Assembly: GCA_003554345.1 (NCBI GenBank)
Contig: PWGE01000345.1
Span: 1-12,631, forward strand
DNA length: 12,631 bases
Source: Candidatus Sumerlaeota bacterium
GTDB lineage: Bacteria > Sumerlaeota > T1SED10-198M
Direction of reading: 5' to 3'
Shown here piece by piece: positions 6,266 through 12,631 of this stretch (position 1 is its first letter; the number at the start of each line of letters is the position of its first letter). The translations under genes were made by a program, and so were the position numbers. Under the pieces are notes generated by a model. It was not told the DNA's origin. It did not search any database and was given only the letters and a program-made list of their open reading frames with translations.

Positions 6266-7560
6266 ATTATCTACTGAAAAAGGCTCACATTGTTTGTCCT
6301 GCCACTAAAATGGACGGTATATATGATCTCCTGGTTCAGGAGGGAACAACCAGAGAGGTGAAAGATAATATTGAAGGAGTATCTGCTGATGTAAAAGTTA
6401 TTGATGCATCTGGTCTTTATCTCTTTCCTGGATTCATAGATCTGCATACCCATATACGAGAACCGGGAAATGAGGATGTGGAAGATATTAAATCCGGAGG
6501 AAAAGCTGCCGCCGCCGGCGGATTTACCAGTGTTTGTATGATGCCTAATACCCACCCTGTTATTGATAATTCGTTTGGGGTGAATTTTATACGTTCGGTA
6601 AACAGCCGTTATTCTGGTATTGATATTTTCCCGGTAGCGGCTGTCACCTGTGGACAGCAGGGGAAAGATCTCGTTGAATTTGGTGACCTTATAAGTCATG
6701 GAGTAGTGGCTTTTTCTGATGATGGGCAGTCAGTTCAGGATACCCGCATCATGAAATTAGCAATGGAATACTGTCGAATGTTTGATATACCTATTTTTGT
6801 TCATGCCGAAGATGTGTCTCTTACCCGACATGGGGTTATTAGTGAAGGGGTTGCCTCTGCTAAATTGGGCTTGCCTGGAATGCCTGCTTTTGCAGAGGCA
6901 ATACAGGTGAGCAGGGATATCTTTTTGCATCGTCATATACCCTGTCCTCTTCATTTTTGCCATCTATCATGCCGGGAAAGTGCTGGACTGGTTCGAGAGG
7001 CACGAGAATCTTCAAAGCATATTACGGCAGAAGTCACCCCTCATCATCTGTTACTTACAGAAGAAAAAGTCGATTCTTTTAATACGAATTTTAAAATAAA
7101 TCCCCCTCTCCGTACAGAAGAAGATAGAAAAGCTCTGATTCAGGCGTTGAAAGACGGGACCATAAGTGCAGTGGCTACTGATCACGCTCCCCATTCGCTG
7201 GTATCTAAAGAAAAGGGATTTGTCCAGGCTCCTTTTGGGGTGATTGGCCTGGAAACAGCTTTTCCGGTATTGTATACAGGGCTGGTTTTAGAGGGAGAGC
7301 TCTCCCTGCCGGTACTGGTAGAGAGGATGACCGCGGGACCGGCAAAGATATTGAATAAGGAACTGGGAGTGATCAGATCGGGGATGCCAGCGGATTTTTC
7401 TCTCTGGAACCTGCAAGAAGAATATACAGTGTCATCGGATTTTCATTCACGGAGTAGTAATTCTCCTTTTATTGGCGAAAAGGTGAAAGGTAGATTGTAC
7501 GCTACCTTTAAAAATGGTAAAGTGGTATACAGAAAGGACGATAAAGTAACCGATGCCTGA
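6262..7560 (+). CDS. pyrC: Dihydroorotase (type I, multifunctional-complex-related)
   Basis: A 432-residue zinc amidohydrolase that cyclises N-carbamoylaspartate to dihydroorotate, the step after pyrB. Metal and substrate residues are recognisable: DLHTHIREPG (60-69; His62, His64, Arg66), MMPNT (93-97), FSDDG (151-155) with Asp153, HAED (181-184), HFCHLS (231-236) with His234, TPHHLLLTEE (259-268) and ATDHAPH (305-311) with Asp307. The Asp153 position, where other amidohydrolases often have a carboxylated Lys, and the length fit type I dihydroorotases that can associate with aspartate carbamoyltransferase. All expected metal ligands are present, so it should be active rather than a pseudo-dihydroorotase. 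GGGGGAA lies 8-9 nt before the ATG. The 3' end overlaps pyrK by 8 nt. Confidence 0.96.
   Translation: MNYLLKKAHIVCPATKMDGIYDLLVQEGTTREVKDNIEGVSADVKVIDASGLYLFPGFIDLHTHIREPGNEDVEDIKSGGKAAAAGGFTSVCMMPNTHPVIDNSFGVNFIRSVNSRYSGIDIFPVAAVTCGQQGKDLVEFGDLISHGVVAFSDDGQSVQDTRIMKLAMEYCRMFDIPIFVHAEDVSLTRHGVISEGVASAKLGLPGMPAFAEAIQVSRDIFLHRHIPCPLHFCHLSCRESAGLVREARESSKHITAEVTPHHLLLTEEKVDSFNTNFKINPPLRTEEDRKALIQALKDGTISAVATDHAPHSLVSKEKGFVQAPFGVIGLETAFPVLYTGLVLEGELSLPVLVERMTAGPAKILNKELGVIRSGMPADFSLWNLQEEYTVSSDFHSRSSNSPFIGEKVKGRLYATFKNGKVVYRKDDKVTDA
6347..6360 (+). promoter_or_regulatory. Possible PyrR RNA-binding loop inside pyrC (weak)
   Basis: CAACCAGAGAGGTG matches the published PyrR binding-loop consensus ARUCCNGNGAGGYU at 11 of 14 positions. 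Two of the three mismatches (first and last base) still pair, as C-G in place of A-U. A CC/GG stem would close an AGAGA loop. There is no convincing lower stem, and the site lies about 28 codons into pyrC rather than in a leader, so chance is quite possible. Confidence 0.2.
7292..7307. repeat. 16-bp perfect palindrome within pyrC
   Basis: AGGGAGAGCTCTCCCT is its own reverse complement, with no spacer. It lies in the 3' third of pyrC, encoding part of the EGELSLP segment. It could be a binding site for a dimeric protein, or simply reflect Glu/Ser/Leu codon choice. No promoter elements were seen beside it. Confidence 0.5.
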
Positions 7561-8311
7561 AATATATGATATATCCAGCCGGGTTGAACGTAAAGAATTA
7601 GTGAATGAGGGAATGTATCTATTGACACTGGAAGCACCAGAGATAGCTTCCTCTGTTCGACCAGGTCAGTTTGTGCAGCTGGGTTACGAGGGACAAAACA
7701 CCTTGTTGCGCCGTCCCTTCAGTGTGGCCTGGGTTTGGGAGGATTTGGTTTTTTTACTGATTAAAATACGAGGCCCTTTTACCAGATACCTCTACGAAAA
7801 TACACCAAAAGAGGTTAAATTGCTGGGTCCCCTGGGGAATACATTTCCGGTTCCGAAAACCGACGAACTGCATCTTATCGCCGGTGGAATGGGGGTAGCA
7901 CCTCTTCTTTTTGCTGCCGGCTTTTATAAGGAAACGCATCCTGTTAAAATATGGTACGGAGTGAAATGTGATGAGGATGCGTTCGATTGTCAAAATCTTC
8001 CTGGAGAACATCCCCAATCATGGCAGATAATTAACGAAGAAAATGAAGGTATGATTACTGACTTTTTAACACCGGATAAGGTTGATGACCAAAAGACATA
8101 CTTTATATGTGGCCCCCCAAAAATGATGGTAAAAATTGCTGATATTTTATATAATATACCTGAATCTTATTATTCTCTGGAAACGATGATGGGGTGTGGG
8201 TTGGGTATTTGTCTGGGATGTACGTTACCTATGAAAAAGGGGAACCGTCGGGTGTGTGTGGATGGTCCTGTTTTCAAAGGGATTGATATTTGCTGGAGCG
8301 AATATGTATGA
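7553..8311 (+). CDS. pyrK: Dihydroorotate dehydrogenase electron-transfer subunit PyrK
   Basis: A 252-residue iron-sulfur flavoprotein that passes electrons from dihydroorotate, via the PyrD catalytic subunit (class 1B), to NAD+. Order of parts: FAD-binding barrel with RRPFS (53-57); NAD-binding domain with IAGGMGVAP (109-117) and CGPPKMM (186-192); and a C-terminal [2Fe-2S] site with Cys215, Cys220, Cys223 and Cys235 (C-x4-C-x2-C-x11-C) ending in VCVDGPVF. All cofactor motifs are intact and the length is typical. The start overlaps the end of pyrC by 8 nt, with AAAGGA a rather long 14 nt upstream, suggesting coupled translation. Oddly, pyrD does not follow; the next gene is ftsK, coupled by ATGA. 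The partner must be encoded elsewhere. A ferredoxin-NADP reductase-like role is less likely, given the gene order and the specific Fe-S motif. Confidence 0.92.
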   Translation: MPEIYDISSRVERKELVNEGMYLLTLEAPEIASSVRPGQFVQLGYEGQNTLLRRPFSVAWVWEDLVFLLIKIRGPFTRYLYENTPKEVKLLGPLGNTFPVPKTDELHLIAGGMGVAPLLFAAGFYKETHPVKIWYGVKCDEDAFDCQNLPGEHPQSWQIINEENEGMITDFLTPDKVDDQKTYFICGPPKMMVKIADILYNIPESYYSLETMMGCGLGICLGCTLPMKKGNRRVCVDGPVFKGIDICWSEYV

Positions 8312-10515
8312 TAAACAGTGCCAGGTTTAAACTTTTTCTTGCTGATTCTTTGCGTGTTATTGGCTCTCTCTTTGCCATTTATCTTACCTATGCTCTTTTT
8401 CTTAAAACCATATGGGGTGAAAATGCGGGGAAAATAGGTGGCCTGCTGAGTGATGTGACCATAAGGATTTTTGGTCAGGGCGCCAGTTTTGTGGTGCTGG
8501 CTGCTTTTATATCATTCCTTTTTTATTTCAGTAAAAAATATCACTGGTATCAGGTGTTGAAATACTGGCTTGGGGTGCTTATTTTTGTAACCGGTATAAA
8601 TATTCCTATAGCTTATATCTACGGGGCAGACCCTCAACAAGCCTTTCTTTTTGCTGGTTTAATCGGGAACTTCTTTGTGCTGGAAGAAGGTCTGGATTTG
8701 CAAACTTATCTGGGAGTAGTGGGAAGTTACCTGTTTAGCGCGGCTCTTCTTATTATTGGGGTGTTGATGATGTTTGATCTGACTACTGATGATGGTATGA
8801 AGGTTTTAAAAAAGGTATTCACCGGAATGTCAGCACCATCTCCTGAAAAAAAAGAGAAGAAAAATAAAGGAAATATCTTTTTACCAAAGAAAAAAAAGAA
8901 AAAAAATAATACTTTCTCCAGAAATGAGAGTAATGCAGAGCCGGTGGTTGCAGAGACTGTACCAGTAGCTGAGGGAGGAGTAGAAGTGACTACTTACAGG
9001 CTGGGAGAATATGAACGAAAGGGTACACTTACCAGACAAAAAAGCATGTATCCTTATCCACCTCTTCAACTCCTTTCCGATCCTCCCGAAGAAATGAAGT
9101 CTCTTACCAATGAGGATATAAAAAGAACGTCTGAGCTTATCGAGAATATTTTCAGTGACCATAAGGTTGACGTTAATGTTATACGAGTTAATCAGGGACC
9201 CGTCGTTACATGTTATGAAATAAAACCGGCCGAGGGAACAAAGATAGCTAAAATTCTGAATCTTCATCAGGAATTAGCACTTGCGCTGAAAAAAGAAAAT
9301 GTACGAATTGTCGCTCCATTGGAAAATAAAGGGACCATTGGTCTTGAAATACCCAATGGTTTTCGCAATGTTGTAACCTTTAAGGAGATTCTGGGTTCTG
9401 ACGAGTTTAAAAAGAAAAAGGGAAACCTGCGTATAGCGCTGGGCAAAACAATTGATGGTTCGCCCACTTCTACCGACCTGACGCAGATGCCTCATCTTCT
9501 TATAGCAGGAAGGACGGGTTCTGGTAAAAGTGTATGTGTGAATTCCATTATTTGTTCCTTGCTGTATACCTGTCCTCCAGAAGAAGTGCAGATGTTAATG
9601 ATTGATCCCAAACGTGTGGAGCTGGGAGTTTATAATGATATTCCACATTTGCTGGCACCGGTAGTTTTTGAGGCCTCTAAGGCGGCAAAAGCACTGGAAT
9701 GGGTTATGAATATCATGATTGAACGTAATGAGCTCTTTTCAGCTCTTAATCTGCGGAACATTGTTAAATATAATAAGGCGGTTCGCTCGGGAAGGATTAA
9801 GTATGATAAGGATAATAATCTCCTTCAGCCAATGCCTTATATTGTCGTGATCATTGATGAATTAGCTGACCTGATGATGATGGGTAAAAAAGAGGTGGAA
9901 TTTTATATACAGCGTCTGTCTCAGATGGGGCGTTCTGTCGGGATTCATCTTATTGTGGCAACCCAGCGACCGTCTGTTGATGTGATCACCGGTCTCATAA
10001 AAGCAAATATCCCCAGCAGGATTGCTTTTCAGGTTTCTTCAAAGATTGATTCCCGTACCATTCTGGACCAGATGGGTGCGGAGAGTCTCATCGGGAATGG
10101 AGATATGCTTCTCTATTCTCCTGGACTTAATAAGCCCATGCGCATCCAGGGGACCTTTATTTCGGATGAAGAGGTTGAAAAAACAGTCAATCATCTCAAA
10201 CCTTATACCAGTGCCATGACCCTCACCGAGGAAAGCATCGATTTTAATACGCTGGAAGATGATGATACAACAAGTGGGACTGATCAGGGCGCTATGGAAG
10301 AAGATCCTCTTTTTGAAGAGGCTGCGAAACTGGTCTTTGATCATAATGTGGCCTCTATCTCGATGTTGCAAAGATCCCTGAATATTGGTTTTAATAGGGC
10401 GGGACGCTTGATGTTGATGCTGGAAAAATATGGTGTCTGCGGGCCAAGCCAGGGCAGTAAGCCAAGGAAAATTCTTATGAGTAAAGAGGAGTTTTATGAA
10501 CGTTTCTCTTCCTAA
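8308..10515 (+). CDS. ftsK: DNA translocase FtsK/SpoIIIE family
   Basis: A 735-residue membrane-anchored hexameric dsDNA pump that clears and resolves chromosomes at the division septum. Parts: about four N-terminal membrane helices (roughly residues 16-157); a short Lys-rich linker (about 175-255) with runs of six to seven Lys; alpha/beta motor with Walker A GRTGSGKS (401-408), Walker B VVIIDELAD (Asp517, Glu518) and the family signature ATQRPSVDVITG; and a C-terminal winged-helix gamma domain (about 665-730), which reads polar KOPS-like sequences in the family. The linker is far shorter than in E. coli FtsK and close to SpoIIIE-type lengths. The start is ATG 8308, coupled to pyrK by ATGA with GGAG at 8295-8298; an in-frame TTG at 8290 has no better support. 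Three A8 tracts occur in the linker. The 3' end overlaps pgsA by 20 nt. Confidence 0.95.
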   Translation: MINSARFKLFLADSLRVIGSLFAIYLTYALFLKTIWGENAGKIGGLLSDVTIRIFGQGASFVVLAAFISFLFYFSKKYHWYQVLKYWLGVLIFVTGINIPIAYIYGADPQQAFLFAGLIGNFFVLEEGLDLQTYLGVVGSYLFSAALLIIGVLMMFDLTTDDGMKVLKKVFTGMSAPSPEKKEKKNKGNIFLPKKKKKKNNTFSRNESNAEPVVAETVPVAEGGVEVTTYRLGEYERKGTLTRQKSMYPYPPLQLLSDPPEEMKSLTNEDIKRTSELIENIFSDHKVDVNVIRVNQGPVVTCYEIKPAEGTKIAKILNLHQELALALKKENVRIVAPLENKGTIGLEIPNGFRNVVTFKEILGSDEFKKKKGNLRIALGKTIDGSPTSTDLTQMPHLLIAGRTGSGKSVCVNSIICSLLYTCPPEEVQMLMIDPKRVELGVYNDIPHLLAPVVFEASKAAKALEWVMNIMIERNELFSALNLRNIVKYNKAVRSGRIKYDKDNNLLQPMPYIVVIIDELADLMMMGKKEVEFYIQRLSQMGRSVGIHLIVATQRPSVDVITGLIKANIPSRIAFQVSSKIDSRTILDQMGAESLIGNGDMLLYSPGLNKPMRIQGTFISDEEVEKTVNHLKPYTSAMTLTEESIDFNTLEDDDTTSGTDQGAMEEDPLFEEAAKLVFDHNVASISMLQRSLNIGFNRAGRLMLMLEKYGVCGPSQGSKPRKILMSKEEFYERFSS
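8846..8906 (+). repeat. Three A8 homopolymer tracts in the ftsK linker
   Basis: Runs of eight A occur at 8846-8853, 8890-8897 and 8899-8906, encoding the Lys-rich linker. Slippage adding one A would bring TAA (8907-8909) into frame immediately after the last tract. Losing one A would terminate at TAG 8966-8968. Either gives an anchor of about 200-220 residues without the motor. Confidence 0.7.
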
Positions 10516-11122
10516 TAAGATTACTGTCTTACGCTTGCTGATGATTCCCTTTATTGTTATCCTCCTTGCTCCTTACCCCCAGGAGGAATTTACCCTGCTG
10601 GCAGGGGTGGCATATATTATTTCTTTTATCTTGTTTATTATTGCTTCTGTTTCGGATATGGTCGATGGTTACATTGCCAGGAAATATAACCTGGTGAGTA
10701 ACTTTGGTAAAATTTTTGACCCTCTGGCAGATAAAATCCTGACGAGTAGCGTTTTTGTACTCTTTGCGGCTGTCCAGCTTATTTCCCCATTTATTGTTAT
10801 TTTGATTCTGGCGCGGGAATTTTTGATAACCGGTTTTAGATCCGTGGCAGCCATGCAAAATGTGGCTTTAAGTGCCAGTAACTGGGGTAAACATAAAACT
10901 ATCTGGCAGATAATCCTTATTATAAATATTTACTGTTTGCTGATAGTGAAGGAATTTATTCGCGGGGATATATGGAGAGGAGATTTTTGGTTGCACCTGC
11001 AAACCGTTCTTAACTATATGTTTTATGTTAATTGTGCAGTGGTAATATTTCTGACTGTTTACTCCAGCTGGGAATACCTGTATTCCAATAGAAAACTTTT
11101 TTCTTCTCTGGATGATACCTGA
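10496..11122 (+). CDS. pgsA: CDP-diacylglycerol-glycerol-3-phosphate 3-phosphatidyltransferase
   Basis: A 208-residue multi-spanning membrane enzyme of the CDP-alcohol phosphotransferase family. It makes phosphatidylglycerol phosphate from CDP-diacylglycerol and glycerol 3-phosphate. The full catalytic signature is visible: Asp54-x2-Asp57-Gly58-x2-Ala61-Arg62-x8-Gly71-x3-Asp75-x3-Asp79. The N-terminal NKITVLRLLMIPFIV is characteristic of PgsA rather than phosphatidylserine synthase. It is slightly longer than the usual 180-190 residues because of a C-terminal extension after the last helices. GAGGAG lies 4 nt before ATG 10496. The gene begins 20 nt inside the end of ftsK and ends sharing one base with the pgpA start codon (TGATG). 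The phosphatase for its product is next, so the two genes form a two-step phosphatidylglycerol module. Confidence 0.93.
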   Translation: MNVSLPNKITVLRLLMIPFIVILLAPYPQEEFTLLAGVAYIISFILFIIASVSDMVDGYIARKYNLVSNFGKIFDPLADKILTSSVFVLFAAVQLISPFIVILILAREFLITGFRSVAAMQNVALSASNWGKHKTIWQIILIINIYCLLIVKEFIRGDIWRGDFWLHLQTVLNYMFYVNCAVVIFLTVYSSWEYLYSNRKLFSSLDDT

Positions 11123-11586
11123 TGCGGAAGTGTCTGATACTTACCGTAGCTACTGGTGTCGGTTCGGGCTTTCTTCCTTTAGTACCAGGCACCTGGGGAA
11201 CCCTTTTGGCAGCGGGCTTGTATATTATTCTCTTTATTTTCATATCCTTATCCCCGTGGCTTCTTTATGTGCTTTCTCTCCTTCTCTTTTTGGTGGGAGT
11301 GTGGTCCGCAGGGAAGGCAGAACAATATTTTGAAACCAGGGATCCATGTCAGGTGGTTATAGATGAAATTGCCGGCTATTTTGTGGCTGTTATGTTTTTT
11401 ATCCCCTCCCTGCAATTAGCAGTCATAAGTTTTATTCTCTTTCGTTTGTTTGATATATTAAAACCTTTTCCTCTCAGGCGATTGGAAAAGATGCCTGAAG
11501 GCTGGGGTGTTATGCTGGATGATATTGGAGCTGGTTTATATGCTGCCCTTATACTGGCATTGTTGACTGGCACAGGCATCATGTGA
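11122..11586 (+). CDS. pgpA: Phosphatidylglycerophosphatase A
   Basis: A 154-residue membrane phosphatase that dephosphorylates phosphatidylglycerol phosphate to phosphatidylglycerol, the step after pgsA. Family motifs are clear: GSGFLPLVPGTWGTL near the N-terminus (14-28), DPCQVVIDEIAG (74-85), FRLFDILKPFP (107-117) and a C-terminal GWGVMLDDIGAG (127-138); the conserved acidic residues form the Mg2+-dependent active site. Three to four hydrophobic helices are visible. Length is typical of PgpA. The start codon shares its A with the pgsA stop, and only weak Shine-Dalgarno sequence precedes it, so translation is probably re-initiated after pgsA. It is the last gene of the tight string that begins at 736, and a gap of about 330 bp follows. 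Confidence 0.93.
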   Translation: MRKCLILTVATGVGSGFLPLVPGTWGTLLAAGLYIILFIFISLSPWLLYVLSLLLFLVGVWSAGKAEQYFETRDPCQVVIDEIAGYFVAVMFFIPSLQLAVISFILFRLFDILKPFPLRRLEKMPEGWGVMLDDIGAGLYAALILALLTGTGIM

Positions 11587-11591
11587 TAACT

Positions 11592-11614
11592 TTTCCTTTT
11601 GAAAAATAAGGAAA
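11592..11614 (+). terminator. Weak hairpin after pgpA, possible operon end
   Basis: TTTCCTT (11592-11598) and AAGGAAA (11608-11614) form a 7-bp AT-rich stem with a 9-nt loop, starting 6 nt after the pgpA stop. No T-tract follows, so intrinsic termination would be weak. It could instead protect the 3' end. It is the only hairpin of note at the operon end. Confidence 0.25.
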
Positions 11615-11826
11615 TCGATACATCAAAGTTGGAGTTCAGGAAAGATACTGCCGGTATTTTGTTCCGTCGATGCCTGTAAGAACATTAATGGTCCATGGCA
11701 CAGCCCTTGTGGATATTATTTGAAGAAAGAAGAAAGGGAAATTTAGATACAAAAGATAGATACAAGTAAAGAGATTGATTATTACAACCAGGTGTTTTAG
11801 AGAGAGTATGCGAAGATGTGCCCGGC

Positions 11827-11855
11827 TTGATAAAACAAGACTTTATTGATAAAAT
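11827..11855 (+). promoter_or_regulatory. Candidate sigma-70-type promoter for the FHA-GAF gene
   Basis: TTGATA (11827-11832) and TAAAAT (11850-11855) each match consensus at five of six positions and are separated by exactly 17 bp. Transcription would start near 11862, leaving a leader of about 56 nt before ATG 11918. A TATAAT at 11897-11902 also exists, but it lacks a -35 at the right distance and would leave almost no leader. Confidence 0.45.
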
Positions 11856-11917
11856 GAACATATTATATTTTTATGTGTGTTTGAACCACTGTTTTATATA
11901 ATTCTAAAAGAGGTTCT

Positions 11918-12631
11918 ATGGCTCGTCTTTCTGTGAAAAGTGGCAAATTTTCCGGTCTCCTGCTGGAAATTGATAAGCCTATCGTTGTGATAGGACGCGA
12001 TCAAAATTGTGATTATTTCTTTGAAGACCCCAAGATGTCCCGTCAACACTGTACCATTCATAATAATGGAAACGAATATTATATTATAGATAACGGGAGT
12101 AGCAATGGAGTCTATGTGAATAATGTCAAGGTAAATGAGGCCTCTTTGCATGATGGGGATAATGTTGTGGTGGGTAATACGGAACTGGAATTTGAGTTGG
12201 AGATAAATGAAAAAAAGGATGAAAATCGGACAAAAAAATTAGTTGAAGATTCGACATGGGGTTTTAAGAAGTCCTCGATTGATGTTCAGGATGACTCTTA
12301 TATTGAACTTCCTGCTGTGATAACTGTTGACCATTTAAAATCGGCTTATAAACGGATGGTCAGGCTTTCTAAGATATCTGCTCTCCTCCAGAATTGTTCT
12401 AACTGGTATGAACTCTTTTCCCGGGTGGCAAATATTCTTCTTGATGAGTTCAAACCGGATTCCGTGTCAATATTCAGAGTACTTTCTAATAAAGAGTTTA
12501 TTGTTTTTATACAAAAAGACAGACAGGATATAAAAAGCTTCAGGAGAAAGGTAAGCAGAAAGATTCTTGAAGATTGTTATAAGCAAAAAATGGGTTTCGT
12601 GGTTTCAGATAACAGGAAAAACGGTGGATCA
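11918..12631 (+). CDS. FHA-domain and GAF-like signalling protein (3' partial)
   Basis: The frame is open from ATG 11918 to the window end (238 codons, no stop), so the C-terminus and its output domain are missing. The N-terminal FHA domain (about residues 3-95) has the phosphopeptide-binding signature: GRD at 26-28, SRQH at 41-44 and the SSNG (61-64) plus VYVNN turn. FHA domains bind phosphothreonine. After a charged linker (about 96-135) comes a short helical segment, then a region from about 140 onward resembling the start of a GAF sensor domain (LFSRVANILLDEFKPDSVSIFRV). FHA-GAF proteins in bacteria often end in a sigma-54 activator ATPase, PP2C phosphatase, HD-GYP or cyclase domain; which applies here cannot be seen. 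AAGAGG lies 4 nt upstream of the ATG. The gene is separated from the long operon and probably has its own promoter. Confidence 0.8.
   Translation, partial: MARLSVKSGKFSGLLLEIDKPIVVIGRDQNCDYFFEDPKMSRQHCTIHNNGNEYYIIDNGSSNGVYVNNVKVNEASLHDGDNVVVGNTELEFELEINEKKDENRTKKLVEDSTWGFKKSSIDVQDDSYIELPAVITVDHLKSAYKRMVRLSKISALLQNCSNWYELFSRVANILLDEFKPDSVSIFRVLSNKEFIVFIQKDRQDIKSFRRKVSRKILEDCYKQKMGFVVSDNRKNGGS

Larger units (their letters stand above)
11587..11917. other. Intergenic region of about 330 bp
   Basis: No gene is recognised here. Open stretches are short and interrupted in all + frames; the longest read as coding-like fragments of roughly 35-40 codons but match no family I know. The region holds a weak hairpin just after pgpA, a purine-rich tract (about 11721-11780) with AGATACAA repeated at 11745-11752 and 11758-11765, and TTGATAAAA repeated at 11827-11835 and 11846-11854. 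A good promoter candidate for the downstream gene overlaps the second pair. It may be a true regulatory spacer, or contain the remnant of a decayed gene. Confidence 0.5.

Noticed and set aside
6271-6699. Antisense open frame of 142 codons opposite pyrC
   Set aside because: The + strand is unambiguous pyrC with all catalytic motifs. The antisense product has no recognisable domain and no promoter was seen.
8881-9267. Antisense open frame of 128 codons opposite ftsK
   Set aside because: It is a shadow of the A-rich ftsK linker; the product is low in complexity and without family features.
11645-11662. ATAC/GTAT hairpin followed by a T-rich stretch as an intrinsic terminator
   Set aside because: A four-base-pair stem is too short to support termination.
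11696-11710. Possible sigma-54 promoter (TGGCAC, 5 nt, TTGT) upstream of the FHA-GAF gene
   Set aside because: The -24 element and spacing fit, but the invariant GC at -12 is GT, and the site lies almost 200 nt from the start codon. A better sigma-70-type promoter lies closer.
1-12631. CRISPR array, insertion sequence, prophage, toxin-antitoxin or defence genes
   Set aside because: No regularly spaced repeats, transposase, integrase or defence-type domains were found on either strand; the content is housekeeping.

Overview
The window is a moderately AT-rich bacterial chromosome segment. Almost all of its genes lie on the + strand, packed head to tail. No mobile element, CRISPR array, tRNA or rRNA was seen. 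The gene content is core metabolism and cell envelope: metal transport, pyrimidine biosynthesis, chromosome translocation and phosphatidylglycerol synthesis. A PyrR-type regulator and a PyrK-type electron-transfer subunit are common in Firmicutes-like and deep-branching lineages. PgpA and an FHA-GAF protein are common in diderm and candidate-phylum bacteria. I cannot place the organism more precisely from the sequence alone.

Layout: (1) 1-635 is the 3' part of a ZupT-like ZIP metal transporter, cut by the window edge. (2) 636-735 is a compact regulatory region with a 10-bp inverted repeat, two overlapping sigma-70-type promoters, and a 15-bp near-perfect match to the 7-1-7 Fur box in the promoter spacer. 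(3) 736-3305 holds two tandem CNNM/CBS-domain (CorC/HlyC-type) membrane proteins. (4) 3298-4752 is a B12-binding-type radical SAM enzyme of unknown substrate. (5) 4749-8311 is a pyrimidine block: pyrR, pyrB, pyrC, pyrK. (6) 8308-10515 is an FtsK/SpoIIIE translocase. (7) 10496-11586 holds pgsA and pgpA, which make phosphatidylglycerol in two consecutive steps. (8) 11587-11917 is a gap of about 330 bp with a promoter. (9) From 11918 to the window end runs a truncated FHA + GAF-like signalling protein.

From 736 to 11586 the genes are separated by 5 nt at most and usually overlap by 1-20 nt, many through ATGA stop/start overlaps. This implies one translationally coupled transcription unit of ten genes. 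The only convincing promoter upstream of it carries the Fur-like operator. Metal status could therefore influence CNNM proteins, UMP synthesis, FtsK and phospholipid synthesis together, unless internal promoters that I could not see uncouple them.

Points of interest are the Fur-like operator on a CNNM operon, loss of the conserved GE-x-x-PK motif in the second CNNM paralogue, pyrK without an adjacent pyrD, an orphan radical SAM gene coupled to pyrR, and three A8 tracts in the ftsK linker where slippage would yield an anchor-only product. I found no clear new defence or mobile system.
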